Below are positions 24,201 to 32,298 of a DNA stretch of 64,000 bases, piece after piece. A program made the position numbers and the translations under genes. Numbering within the stretch: the first letter of the stretch is position 1; each line of letters begins with the position of its first letter. This DNA comes from Xestospongia muta (lineage: Eukaryota; Porifera; Demospongiae; Haplosclerida; Petrosiidae). Below the pieces are notes generated by a model. It saw only the letters and a program-made list of their open reading frames with translations, searched no databases and had not been told where the DNA came from. The stretch lies in contig OY848924.1 in NCBI GenBank assembly GCA_963693285.1, positions 4,109,214 to 4,173,213 of the forward strand. Reading direction: 5' to 3'.

Positions 24201-26847
24201 TGCTATAGTTTTTGTCATAGTCAGTTATCCCGATTAAAGTGAAATAAACTGGCTTCTGCATTATTAAGAAAATATTCTTTTCCACAGGTTTAAAAATCAC
24301 AGATCATCAGACCAGCTACATGTTTTAGCACTTTTAGATCTATCTAACAATCAATCGAGAGAAGTGGTTACGTTATTCAAGTATTTCAAGTAGTAGTTTT
24401 TTTCCTACTAGCAATGACTTTGAGTTACCAGATTCTGTCACAAGAGAAATTAACAATGTTGTGGAAATCACCTTAGCGGAGGAGAAAAGTGGAGCTAGTG
24501 GGAAAAAGCAAACATATACTTACTCCACACCAGAAGTTAGAGCAAGAATCTGTAAGGGAATGGACGAAGCTGAGAGTGACTGTGATTCAGAGGATGACTC
24601 TTTTGCTATATCGGTGAACAATAGATACTTAACATGCACTACCTTAGTGCTTGGTACAACATAACACAATTGCCAAGTGAACCAAGTCAATCTTGTGACT
24701 GTGTGCGAGTGCCTGCATTATTTAAACAAGCATTAATATTTTAATGACTAAATTTTGGACGGTTTGTACTATTTTAACAGTGCATTAATTTTTCCAATTA
24801 CATTACCATAGAATTTCAAATATAAGGGTATGCGCTTATAATCCCACAGGAAGAAAAATAAGTGCTTATACATGAAGGTGAGCTTATATGGAAGTCTAGT
24901 CTTACAGTGTCATTAAAATTAATTTTTGAAGGGTGCAGCTTTGAACACACATGTACATACATATGATTGATTGTAGTTAATGTATATAAAGGCAGATGAT
25001 GACAGCTTTATCATTTTTCTAGTGTTATCAAAGGTTATAATGGTGGACAATGACAGTTTTCATTTCTCTTGTGTTATCAGAGGATATCATATATACAAAT
25101 CGGTTTGGTCTCTAGTTGTAGGAGAAGTGCTGGAACTAAGACCTAAAGATGAGAATGAGCATGACAGATATGCTGTCGGGATGCAAAAAGATGGCAAACT
25201 CAAGAATGTGTGTGTGTTTATATTTATTAATAACACTTATAAACGAACAATGGCTATATATATAGTGTTTGGAACAATAAACTGATATGCGCTTATGAAA
25301 AAGTAGGAACTTGTGAACCCTGCCTATATTCAAGATTCTACGGTATTATTTTATTTGTTTTTGCTATAAAACACCATCCCTAGTTTAAAAGACAGATGTT
25401 ATTTACCATAAAATTTATCCAACTTCTAATATAACTGTAATAGATTCCACACTACTCCCTGTTAAGCCTTGTCTTTTAAAATAGTTGTAACAGCAAAGAA
25501 AAAACTACACGTGCAGCTATGATTAATTTAAATAAACTCAAATAATGTAACTTCCATGTGGGTGGCCGAACTCTTTTGAACACCACAATAGTTATTTAGT
25601 CAATCTGTGACAATTTTTTACATAACTGTAATATTAAGGCATTATTGACACTGTATGCTGTACCTTAGTGTGATATAATATACTTTAAACTAATGTTATA
25701 GTTAATAGCTAGGAATAAGAAAGGTAGTATGGAGAAAACTAGACATAAACAATATATGTATTGATATGTGTATTAGGACTTGGTAATAACTAGGACATTT
25801 TCATGTAGTATACAAGTATGTATATGTACATGATATCAATATAACAAACAAGTATTCTAGTAATTATAAATATTGACCTCAACTACATACTATACTTGTA
25901 TATACTTACATAATTAGGAGTAGCTCCTGCATTTTCAAGAAGACCTACTATTATGCCATGACCATTGATGTAAGCTATAGTATGAGGTGCTGTAAGAGGT
26001 GTAAAATATCCAGACACAAGCTATATAAGATGAACAAAGACAGTTTAATATATGAAATAAATCCAATTATATATCTGTCCTTATACAATACAAACACATC
26101 TAAAAACAATTAATGCTCATTAAATCTACATAATCTGAATTAATTACTAAGATAGTAAACACAAATAATAACAGACTAAATAATAAACTAATGAGATCTT
26201 ACATCACCATAATGGCATTTGAAGCTTGCTCCATTCTGGAGTAATTGTTTCACTTTGTCTACAATTCCATCTCTAGAAGACTCCCAAAGTTCATGATTCT
26301 ATATAATAATAAAACAAGTCATTACATTTAAAAATAGTAAATCATACAGACTAATAAAACTATAGGACTAGTCAAATACACAATACACAAAGTGACAATA
26401 TTTATATAAAAATAACAAGATGTAATTAGGATTATAACTAACAGACAATTTACTACAAATACAAGACTCCACTAACTTATAATAATTGAGTTTATAATCT
26501 GATATAAAGAATAGTAAAGCTAACAATTGTTAGGAAACTTTTTAATCAGTGATCTTTGATTATTGAATGTCACTCTCAAATAGTAGTCTTATCACTTTTT
26601 GATCAATATTGATATAGATATTGTGATACAACTAGTATTAACAATACCAGACACTAGTCTACTATAAGAGTACTCACTTACTACATCATCATATTTATCA
26701 TATAACATGTAATGTATTGATTGTACACTAACACATGTAGTATAATGGATTAGTTAATATTATACTTACCAGTTCCCACTGTTCATTTGATAGTTCTTCT
26801 GACAGCTTTTCTGCTGATAGATTATCTTCTGTTAGTTGAGCTGCCAT
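3487..26847 (-). CDS. Gene 1: multi-exon ankyrin-repeat gene (5' part; continues past left edge)
   Basis: Thirteen exons joined on the minus strand give a continuous 429-residue frame from the ATG at 26847. Every junction has GT-AG signals, and every exon is a multiple of three and phase 0. After a 26-residue leader (MAAQLTEDNLSAEKLSEELS...), almost every exon encodes one ankyrin repeat of 32-37 residues, with the usual TALHYAS..GHI.IVRLLL pattern. Ankyrin repeats are protein-protein interaction solenoids. The 3' end lies outside the window, so the downstream domains are unknown. The paralogous gene at 43815-62759 continues into ZU5 and death domains, and the same is likely here but unseen. 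The introns hold most of the transposons in this half of the window. Exons shorter or more diverged than those listed may have been missed. Confidence 0.85.
6144..6248 (-). CDS. Gene 1 exon 12 (ankyrin repeat)
   Basis: The 35 codons include DDLLLTSAESGDIHNVNVAL and GANVNVKHD. The acceptor is TTAACAG| and the donor |GTTAGT. Confidence 0.88.
6385..6483 (-). CDS. Gene 1 exon 11 (ankyrin repeat)
   Basis: The 33 codons start WGHSPLHRAYWYSHDNIVKL. Splice signals are TATATAG| and |GTAAGT. Confidence 0.9.
6590..6720. repeat. Dispersed repeat R1 (representative copy)
   Basis: The family has the layout 'CATATATGGATAT...GTTTTATAT...TTGTGGGCTATAACATCTTG...AGCTTTAAA'. I see copies near 6590, 11350, 14570, 16920, 47930, 52270, 56390 and 60960, in introns of both ankyrin genes. 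It is non-coding and of unknown class. Confidence 0.6.
6727..7315. repeat. Interspersed repeat, copy 1 (SINE-like, unclassified)
   Basis: Both copies begin TAACCTTGCTG, then TAGTCTGTC(A/G)GTGTGT, and end near GCTGAGTCATCAA...TTTGACCACACCTT. The second copy is at 15754-16580. No coding frame is supported. Confidence 0.65.
7406..7507 (-). CDS. Gene 1 exon 10 (ankyrin repeat)
   Basis: The 34 codons start YEFTPAHYAAEKGHVDTIKL and end DINIKNL. Splice signals are TTTCTAG| and |GTAAGT. Confidence 0.9.
8199..8306 (+). pseudogene. Possible CENP-B-type HTH start of Tigger, opposite strand
   Basis: The ATG at 8199 opens 35 codons starting MASSKKRVRLSLVIDFDSLE, which resembles the start of Tigger/JRK proteins (basic, then a short helix). 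It points opposite to the DDE half in the same element. The match is short and could be chance. Confidence 0.35.
8597..9593 (-). pseudogene. Tigger-type transposase, DDE half
   Basis: Two frames cover the DDE domain. The first (9593-9201) reads CKDRVTINACSNASGSIKLP, then FIGKSARPRCF, then a hydrophobic stretch ending LLLENCSVH, where active members have a catalytic Asp-rich strand. The second (9194-8841) reads FLPPNVTSLIQPIDQGFFEA, the classic Tigger/CENP-B motif. The C-terminal tail (8848-8597) is acidic then helical. The N-terminal HTH half is missing on this strand. A frame break near 9195 disrupts it. Confidence 0.85.
10272..10373 (-). CDS. Gene 1 exon 9 (ankyrin repeat)
   Basis: The 34 codons start WERTAAHLAAENGHTDIVKL. 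The exon is paralogous to 7406-7507 and, in gene 2, to 62658-62759. Confidence 0.9.
12426..12524 (-). CDS. Gene 1 exon 8 (ankyrin repeat)
   Basis: The 33 codons start YHQTALHYASRTGHIDIVQL, a canonical ankyrin repeat. It is a near-copy of 3487-3585. Confidence 0.9.
14142..14246 (-). CDS. Gene 1 exon 7 (ankyrin repeat)
   Basis: The 35 codons include DDLLLTSTKNGDKHNVNVAL and GANVNVKHG. It is a near-copy of the exon at 6144-6248. The acceptor is TTAACAG| and the donor |GTTAGT. Confidence 0.88.
14383..14481 (-). CDS. Gene 1 exon 6 (ankyrin repeat)
   Basis: The 33 codons start WGHSPLHIAHWYSHNNIVKL and end GGDMDQVRN. It is a near-copy of the exon at 6385-6483. Splice signals are TTATAG| and |GTAAGT. 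Confidence 0.9.
15116..15250. repeat. Dispersed repeat R2 (representative copy)
   Basis: The core is 'CTTATATGGAATAATCcCTGACCgTGTTTC' followed by 'GGTTAG.ACACAAAT' and 'GCTGTT.AACACTCAT'. Copies lie at 47695-47815 and, inside each gene 2 tandem unit, near 48777, 53133, 57215 and 61650. Confidence 0.6.
15531..15626 (-). CDS. Gene 1 exon 5 (ankyrin repeat, one codon short)
   Basis: The 32 codons include ASRMGHTKIVHLLLTAKADP. This is the third copy of the DHQTALHYAS-type exon. It has lost one codon at its 5' end compared with 3487-3585 and 12426-12524, and reads LCCAS where the others read LHYAS. Confidence 0.85.
15754..16580. repeat. Interspersed repeat, copy 2 (SINE-like, unclassified)
   Basis: It matches 6727-7315 at both ends, with extra internal sequence. 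It lies in the intron between gene 1 exons 4 and 5. Confidence 0.65.
17965..18060 (-). CDS. Gene 1 exon 4 (ankyrin repeat)
   Basis: The 32 codons read NEIMLAAAAYGLFNII... then KKANVNYQDNE, a clear ankyrin repeat. The acceptor is ATTAG| and the donor |GTAAGT. It is separated from exon 3 by about 7.8 kb that holds a gypsy retrotransposon. Confidence 0.85.
18187..18242. repeat. (TA)n microsatellite
   Basis: This is a pure TA run with one phase slip, in the intron between gene 1 exons 3 and 4. Confidence 0.95.
18567..18929 (+). CDS. Hypothetical protein fragment, 120 aa
   Basis: This open frame is rich in Ser, Thr, Asn and Pro, with a Cys cluster near the end (FVCTICDDMDLNTTTC). The N-terminus is hydrophobic (MLINVFVLLP) but is not a clean signal peptide. 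I do not recognise the family. It lies antisense within a gene 1 intron, in AT-rich sequence where a 120-codon frame is unlikely by chance but not impossible. It could be one exon of a secreted or membrane protein gene, or a relic. No convincing partner exons were found. Confidence 0.35.
   Translation: MLINVFVLLPNMVSDFHSILSITCSSTGQILTAPNYNISSIVPGKISFTPYIINIYNSSYPPINLGLTSLQPVANDWPQFERMTFVCTICDDMDLNTTTCTPDEYLNPQYLPVQVLYCEL
20026..20208 (+). repeat. 5' LTR of the gypsy element
   Basis: It starts TGTAGTAATGCTTAATTTCA and ends ACGACA. It is nearly identical to 24096 onward over about 140 bp and diverges near the 3' end, where it is shorter. Confidence 0.8.
20226..20920 (+). pseudogene. gag region with two zinc knuckles
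   Basis: The frame at 20226-20438 (EFDGSKEDWVQYVEWLGHFF) continues after a frameshift at 20408-20734 (FRKQGESVSTFVAELRSL), the usual retrotransposon gag core. At 20795-20915 there are two CCHC knuckles: CYRCVNRRHIVAKC, and a second starting CHRCGKSGH whose last Cys is displaced by a frameshift. It is similar in layout to the gag at 63433-64000. Confidence 0.85.
20914..21123 (+). pseudogene. retropepsin-type protease region
   Basis: The frame contains MEIDTGASASLMS, with the DTGA active-site motif of retrotransposon aspartic proteases. It stops at 21123 just after FKRL. Confidence 0.8.
21280..22116 (+). pseudogene. reverse transcriptase region
   Basis: Two frames in the same register (21280-21624 and 21646-22116) are separated by an in-frame TAG. 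They hold the RT landmarks: FTKLDLSQPYQQIPL, LPFGISSAPGIFQ and the catalytic VYLDDILISG (YxDD class), followed by KYLGHRIDAAGLH. Confidence 0.93.
22174..22690 (+). pseudogene. RNase H region
   Basis: After a stop and frame changes, fragments read WGIEQQEAFEASKKLL, GKPIGYASRTLTKAERSYSQ and, near the end, HGNADALSRLP. These are the standard RNase H and linker signatures of gypsy elements. Confidence 0.85.
22690..23831 (+). pseudogene. integrase region
   Basis: The N-terminal part has an HPGISRM ... CQE zinc-binding remnant (about 22973-23080). The core shows LHLDFARP, TDNGTGFVSQDF and GLAERAVQAVKKG, that is the D, D and E positions. The C-terminal part (23640-23830) has a GIGNKWLPGRIIKQTGP-type tail. 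Stops at 23120, about 23290 and 23639 break the frame. Confidence 0.9.
24096..24286 (+). repeat. 3' LTR of the gypsy element
   Basis: It begins TGTAGTAATGCTTAATTTCA right after the purine tract. The right end is uncertain (CTGCA at 24260 or CCACA at 24286) because it diverges from the 5' LTR there. No clear target duplication was found. Confidence 0.7.
24461..24664 (+). other. Coding relic with acidic patch
   Basis: This 67-codon frame has a Glu/Asp/Ser-rich middle (CDSEDDSF). It lies just downstream of the gypsy 3' LTR and just before a HIRAN-like relic, and may belong to the same decayed gene. The family is not recognised. Confidence 0.3.
25040..25220 (+). pseudogene. HIRAN-domain-like fragment
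   Basis: The frame reads FSCVIRGYHIYKSVWSLVVG, then E.LELRPKDENEHDRYAVGM and QKDGK. This is the HIRAN-type pattern (GYHxYK..W....GE.L......N..DRYAV). It ends in an AT-rich stretch. Related shorter pieces occur at 49265, 53621 and 57706. Confidence 0.6.
25910..26020 (-). CDS. Gene 1 exon 3 (diverged ankyrin repeat)
   Basis: The 37 codons include a TPLTAPHTIAYINGHGIIVGL stretch, with the ankyrin TPL and GH landmarks but an unusual spacing. Splice signals are TATATAG| and |GTAAGT, phase 0. Confidence 0.78.
26203..26298 (-). CDS. Gene 1 exon 2 (degenerate ankyrin repeat)
   Basis: The 32 codons include LWESSRDGIVDKVKQLLQNGA, an N-capping type ankyrin repeat. Splice signals are ATATAG| and |GTAAGA, phase 0. 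Confidence 0.82.
26770..26847 (-). CDS. Gene 1 exon 1 (start codon)
   Basis: The ATG at 26847 sits in a good context (GACAATGG). The 26 codons are Glu/Ser/Leu-rich and end at the donor CTG|GTAAGT. A pyrimidine-poor but plausible acceptor TTATAG lies about 60 bp upstream, so a 5' UTR intron is possible. Confidence 0.8.
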
Positions 26848-27800
26848 TGTCAGCCAGCAGGGGCTGGCAGCCCTTGACTGGTACTGTTAAGTTGATCTAG
26901 TTCTATAATAGAACATTAGATATCAATGTACATATATCAGTTATGCTATAATGTATTATATATATCACTTTATATAACAAAGAGAATAAACTGTGTGTTC
27001 TTCATTTATTGTTGTTATAAAATCATATATAAAATGATCATGTCAACAATTCAATATCATTTCATGATATCAAGTACAATAACTTGTACAATAAACCAAA
27101 TAATAGCTGGGAAGTACTATCCTTTCAAACATTGATGGTTAAGTTGGAACAGGCTTTGAAAACAAAAGATATAACCTGAATGGGTTTACACTATCTTTGT
27201 AACTGTTGTAAACACTGACTATACACCAGAATTGGTTCAACAATACACAAAATTATAAAAAGGAGTATATTTCCTCAGTAATCAGATGTTTATAGGTAGT
27301 ATCATATCTCATACAAGTATGTAGGGGACACTGAAGTACTTCAAGCATCAGTATGACATATGACTCACATTTTCTACATACAATATTACTTATTAACTTC
27401 TAATTTACATTAGTTACCTAGTTGTTACTAAGTCACTGCTAACACAGGTTACTTTTCTTTGCGGAGGAGCGCCTAATTTGGCAGTACTTATCACGTGATG
27501 TTAATTGCGTCATCTGACGATTGAAGGTGGGGCTCAATTCATCTTCATTGGTAGGGGCTACCTCCTCTGGCCCTTCATTAAAGGAAAGAACCACGTTACT
27601 GGTAGCATGCAGTTAATGAGAGTGAGCACCTGAAGCCTCCTCCTTTCCTTAAGCAGCAGTCAACACAATCTATTCTAACACCTAGATGTAATGGTCATAA
27701 TATTCTCCATATGATGTTTATGATCCCTTCTACTATAACTCACTTAAGTAAATCAGACCACACCTATCTACTTGTCATTATGAACTCTTCAAACCTTCAG
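26848..27800 (-). promoter_or_regulatory. Upstream region of gene 1 with a GC-richer candidate promoter
   Basis: The ATG of gene 1 is at 26847. About 600-850 bp upstream, 27440-27700 is distinctly GC-richer than its surroundings. It contains a palindromic E-box TCACGTGA (27491-27498) and a CRE-like TGCGTCAT just after it. This is inference from composition and motifs; no TATA box or transcript evidence is available. Confidence 0.35.
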
Positions 27801-28440
27801 TTTAAAACGTAATGTTGATTGAATTCCATCAGTACTATTTTCTAACTGACAGCTTACATTTTTCAGGTCTCCAGATCATTTGTCAAGTTTATATCACTAT
27901 AATATCCTACATCTCATTCACCTTCTGGTTTTATCTGGTCCAATTTCCAAGGAGTCACTTGATAGGGGATAGGAAATCTGTTTATTACAAAGTAAGTAAA
28001 GAGTATTAAAGACAATATAGATAGTTTTAAGATATATCAAAGATAATAATATTGTCTTTGATATGATTGTTATGTGTCTCATTCTCAGTCCATAGTACTA
28101 GTATGAGTCCTAATGATGCTAGTTTGATACCCATACAAGATTTCATAACTAAAGATTATAACTCAATATTTTATTGAAAAGTTTTAAAGAAAGGTCACTA
28201 TGTGTATAATTATGTTTATCATGTTACATTTCTAACAGTTTCCCAACAATGTTATCAAAGGATCTCTCATCTACAAATTCCTCTCTATATTTTAAAGTTC
28301 CTAATATCCAAAATTGACTTTTTCCTTTTTAACAACTAAAGGAGAACACAGAATATGAAAAGAAACTCCTTCCAACTCAACATTATAACAACCAACAGTA
28401 CTTCTTTTCCCAGTACCTTCATGTCATTATCCAATATCTA

Positions 28441-28830
28441 CTCAGTATGTGCCATGACCTCTTGTAGCAGGACCAATTAAGTCTGATTACCAGACATACC
28501 AATGACTACAACCATCTAGTTCCATGGTGAAGGTTTATTAAAGGAAATATCACTTCAACTTAATGACAAGCAACATAATGAGCACAAACCAGTCCCAAAG
28601 CTATGTACTAAGATACCACAGTCTTCTCCATATGAGTCATAACCTCCTGTATCATGATCAACTAAGCTGGATGAGAGACACACCAAAGACCACACCCATC
28701 TAGATCCATAGAGAAGATTCATTAAAAGAAGCTTAACTTTGACTTTATGAGGAACAATACCCACTAAAGTTATGACAAAGTAATGACCACAAACCAGTCC
28801 TAAACCATATACTAAGTAAAGTTTCCATAT
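28441..28830. repeat. Diverged tandem duplication, about 185-bp unit
   Basis: Two units align: 'ATGACCTCTTGTAGCAGGACC...CCATCTAGTTCCATGG' (from 28454) and 'CATAACCTCCTGTATCATGATC...CCATCTAGATCCATAG' (from 28638). Both are followed by 'AAGGTTTATTAAA' or 'AGATTCATTAAA'. It is non-coding. Confidence 0.6.
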
Positions 28831-29295
28831 CAGTAACACAAATATCTGATAAACATATCATTTGAACATGAATTATCTCAAGAGTCATCTGACAATGACA
28901 GAATATTATGTTTACTAAAAAGAAGTAGAGAATACTCAGAAATGGGAGAAATATTAAAGAAAGAGTTATTGCTGGTAACTTAAGATTTAAAGTTGTCTGT
29001 AATAGACATTTTCATAATTATTTAATGCATAGGAGTGTTGTCATGGCAACTGTAAAATAGGTGTGGTGACTTTACCCAGACTATTGTATTAGGAAGAAAG
29101 AGTTATTGCTGGTAATTTAATTTAAGGTTTAAATTTGTCTGTATTAGTCATTTTTATAACTATTCTATACATAGGAGTGTTGTCGTGGCAACTGTAAAAT
29201 GGGTGTGCTGACTTTACCCAGACTATTAGGAGGAAAAAGTTATTTCTGGTAAATTAAGTTTTGAAGTAAAGAGCTATTGCTGGTAACTTAATTTA

Positions 29296-29480
29296 GGGTG
29301 GTTCTTGGTGTAACTTGACTATCATGACATCATAATGAAATGACACATAATGATGTCATCATATTGATGACATCACCTAAACACTAAACCAAACCTAACA
29401 TTATTAACTCTATGACACATAGTGACATCATCATAGGACATGTTGTTACATCATCAGTCAAGTTACACCAAGAAGCACCC
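29296..29480. mobile_element. MITE, 185 bp, 25-bp TIR, 8-bp target duplication (copy 1)
   Basis: The left end GGGTGGTTCTTGGTGTAACT and the inverse complement of the right end (GGGTGCTTCTTGGTGTAACT) differ at one base. TTAATTTA lies on both sides (29288-29295 and 29481-29488), and the uninterrupted minisatellite units carry it only once. An 8-bp duplication suggests a hAT-type origin. The inside is palindrome-rich with TGATGTCATCA motifs. Confidence 0.85.
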
Positions 29481-30295
29481 TTAATTTAAGGTCTGAAGTT
29501 ATCTGTAATAGTAATTTTTATAACTATTCTATGCATAGGAGTGTTGTCATAGCAACTGTAAAATGGGTGTGGTGACTTTACCAAGTCTATTAGGAAGAAA
29601 AAGTTATTTCTGGTAAGTTAAGTTTTGAAGAAATTGTCTATAATAGTCAGTTTTAAACTTATTCTATTTGTAGGAGTGTTGTCGTGGCAACTGTAAAATG
29701 GGTGTGGTGACTTTACACACTCTATTAGGAAGAGAGTTATTGTGAGTAACTTAATCTAAGGTTTGAAGTTGTCTCTAATAGTGATTTTTATATCTAATCT
29801 ATGCGTAGGAGTGTTGTCATGGCAACTGTAAAATGGGTGTGGTGACTTTACCAAGTCTGTTAGGAGGAAAGAGTTATTTCTGGTAAGTTAAGTTTTAAAG
29901 AAGTTGTCTATAATAGTCATTATTCTATTTATAGGAGTGTTGTCATGGCAACTGTAAAATTGGTGTGGTGACTTTACACAGACTATTAGGAAGAAAGAGT
30001 TATTACTAGTAAAATAATTTGAGGTTTGAAGTTGCCTGTAATAGTCATTTTTATAACTATTCTATACATAGGAGTATTGTCATGGCAACTGTAAAGTGTG
30101 TGTGGTGACTTTATCCAGATTATAAGAAAAAAAGAGTTATTGCTGGTAAGTTAATTTAAGGTCTGAAGTTGTCTATAAGAGTCATTTTTATAACTATTCT
30201 ATGCGTAGGAGTGTTGTCATGGCAACTATAAAATGGGTGTGGTGATTTTACCCTGACTATTAGGAAGAACGAGCTATTGCTGGTAACTTAATTTA

Positions 30296-30480
30296 GGGTG
30301 GTTCTTGGTGTAACTTGACTATGATGACATCATAATGAAATGACACATAATGATGTCATCATATTGATGACATCACCTAAACACTAAACCAAACCTAACA
30401 TTATTAACTCTATGACACATAGTGATGTCATCATAGGACATGTTGTTACATCATCAGTCAAGTTACACCTAGAAGCACCC
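30296..30480. mobile_element. MITE copy 2, exactly 1000 bp from copy 1
   Basis: It is nearly identical to 29296-29480. The left flank TTAATTTA is kept but the right flank is altered (TTTTAGG). The 1000-bp offset shows that it arose by higher-order duplication of the minisatellite and not by a second insertion. Confidence 0.85.
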
Positions 30481-31330
30481 TTTTAGGTCTGAAGTTATCT
30501 GTAATAGTAATTTTTATAACTATTCTATGCATAGGAGTGTTGTCATGGCAACTGTAAAATGAGTATGGTGACTTTACCAAGTCTATTAGGAAGAAAGAGT
30601 TATTTCTGGTAAGTTAAGTTTTGAAGAAATTGTCTATAATAGTCATTTTTAAACTTATTCTATTTGTAGGAGTGTTGTCGTGGCAACTGTAAAATGGGTG
30701 TGGTATCCTTACCCAGACTATTAGGAAGAAAGAGTTATTGTGGGTAACTTAATTTAATGTTTGGAATTGTTCTAATAGTGATTTTTATATCTAATCTATG
30801 CGTAGGAGTGTTGTCATGGCAACTGTAAAATGGGTGTGGTGACTTTACACAGACTATTAGGAAGAAAGAGTTATTATTGGTAAGATTTAAGGTCTGAAGT
30901 TGTCTATAACAGTCATTTTTATAACTATTCTATGCGTAGGAGTGTTGTCATAGCAACTGTAAATGGGTGTGGTGACATTACCCAGACTATTAAGAAGGAA
31001 GAGTTATTTCTGGTAACTTAAGGTTTGAAGTTGTCTGTAATGGTTATTTTTATAACTATTCTATGCATAGGATTGTGTCATGGCAACTGTAAATGTGGGT
31101 ATTGTGTCTTTACTGAGAATATTACAAAGAAGGAGATATTGCTGGTAACCTAAGGTTTTAATTGTCTACAATAGTTATTTTTTTAACTATTCTCTACATA
31201 TATAGCAATGTTGTCATGGCAATTGTCAAGTGGTTGTGGTGTTTCTCCCTAGAATTAAAAATGATAAACTGAAGTTGTATATAATAGTCATTCTTTGCAT
31301 AGAAATGTTGGTGTGACTATTACAAAGTAG

Positions 31331-32298
31331 GTGTACTGTCAACAGTGTCTATATTATAATTATTATAACATAATTTTTAATTTTGTACAAAAATGATTTA
31401 AGGATATAAACAACGAATTAGTCAGCTTAAATTATATTTGGTAACCTGCTTTCAAACACAATATTAAGCTCTACTCTTAGATTAACACACATTATTCAGA
31501 GATACTTCCACACAGTATTACTGTCTACTATTGAAGACTGAAAGAGTACATGAGAGTATTATATTACATAGTGTATTTTATTTAGTACTCACTTACTAAC
31601 CATGGAGGATGACAAGCAATCAATAATTATACAATATTGTGTATTAGTCACTACATTGAGTGTTGACTGTTAATAACATTGATATCAGACACTAGTACAC
31701 AGGTAATACTTTTAAAAGTGAACTCTTTCAAGAACACTCCAGCAAAACCACTGTTGTTTATCGATAGAAGTAATACAGGAATTGTTTCATTTTGTTACTA
31801 GTGACTTTGATTGAGTTGTTATGATAATATCTGTAGACAGATGTAAGTTTGGATAGAATATAATATCATGTGATGAGTCAACTCCTAAGAGACTATTTCC
31901 TCAAGTAGAGTTACTTCTGACATGTCCCTCCTGCACTATTTCTTGTATATAGAACACTATATAATGTACTATACCTTGAGTGTCTCCTTGATTGATCCAT
32001 TCTTTAGTACTTGTCTTGTCTTGTTGATCCCTGGTGATAAACTGACTTGGGAAATAGTGGGAGTCTGTGTAATATACTGATATACCTGATAACATATAAT
32101 TATGATAATAGTAATTTAATTGGTACTTTAATACAAGAATACTTGTTGTCCATTGATTGTTATCATTGAAAATATTGCAGTAAGTCATCATTTACTACAA
32201 AAGGAAAGAGGGTCTAAATTATCCATCACTTCTGGTAGATGAAGCAGATTGTGTCCATTAATGATCACATACTGTTTTTCTAAATACAATAAACTAAT
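31331..32298. other. Intergenic, no gene recognised
   Basis: The sequence is AT-rich with no supported coding exon. A 96-codon minus-strand frame (32191-31901) has no family features and biased composition, and I treat it as chance. Confidence 0.5.

Larger units (their letters stand above)
20026..24286 (+). mobile_element. Ty3/gypsy LTR retrotransposon (K02A2.6/Mag-like), degenerate
   Basis: Two LTR copies bracket, on the plus strand, gag, zinc knuckles, protease, reverse transcriptase, RNase H and integrase in the Ty3/gypsy order. A primer-binding-type sequence (TTGGCGTTGG) follows the 5' LTR, and a purine tract (GTGGGGAGGAA) precedes the 3' LTR. Several frameshifts and in-frame stops (near 20400, 20734, 21123, 21624, 22116, 22410, 22558, 23120, 23290, 23639) show that it is inactive. 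It sits antisense in a gene 1 intron. Confidence 0.92.
28960..31330. repeat. Minisatellite with X-box palindrome in each unit (about 135 bp x 14)
   Basis: The repeating unit is 'AGTTATTgCTGGTAAcTTAATTTAAGGTtTGAAGTTGTCTgTAATAGTCATTTTTATAACTATTCTATgCaTAGGAGT-GTTGTCATGGCAACTGTAAAATGGGTGTGGTGACTTTACCCAGACTATTAGGAAGAAAG'. The GTTGTCATGGCAAC core (or a one- to two-base variant) starts at 29037, 29179, 29543, 29678, 29813, 29939, 30076, 30213, 30539, 30674, 30810, 30944, 31074 and 31210. The spacing is 126-141 bp except where a MITE interrupts. No protein frame is conserved. Confidence 0.92.

Noticed and set aside
28960..31330. Minisatellite as a coding tandem-repeat protein
   Set aside because: All six frames are interrupted in most units, the unit length varies (126-141 bp), and it is not a conserved multiple of three.
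31901..32191. 96-codon minus-strand frame
   Set aside because: It is Tyr/Asn/Ile-rich with no motif, partners or splice context, and is likely chance.
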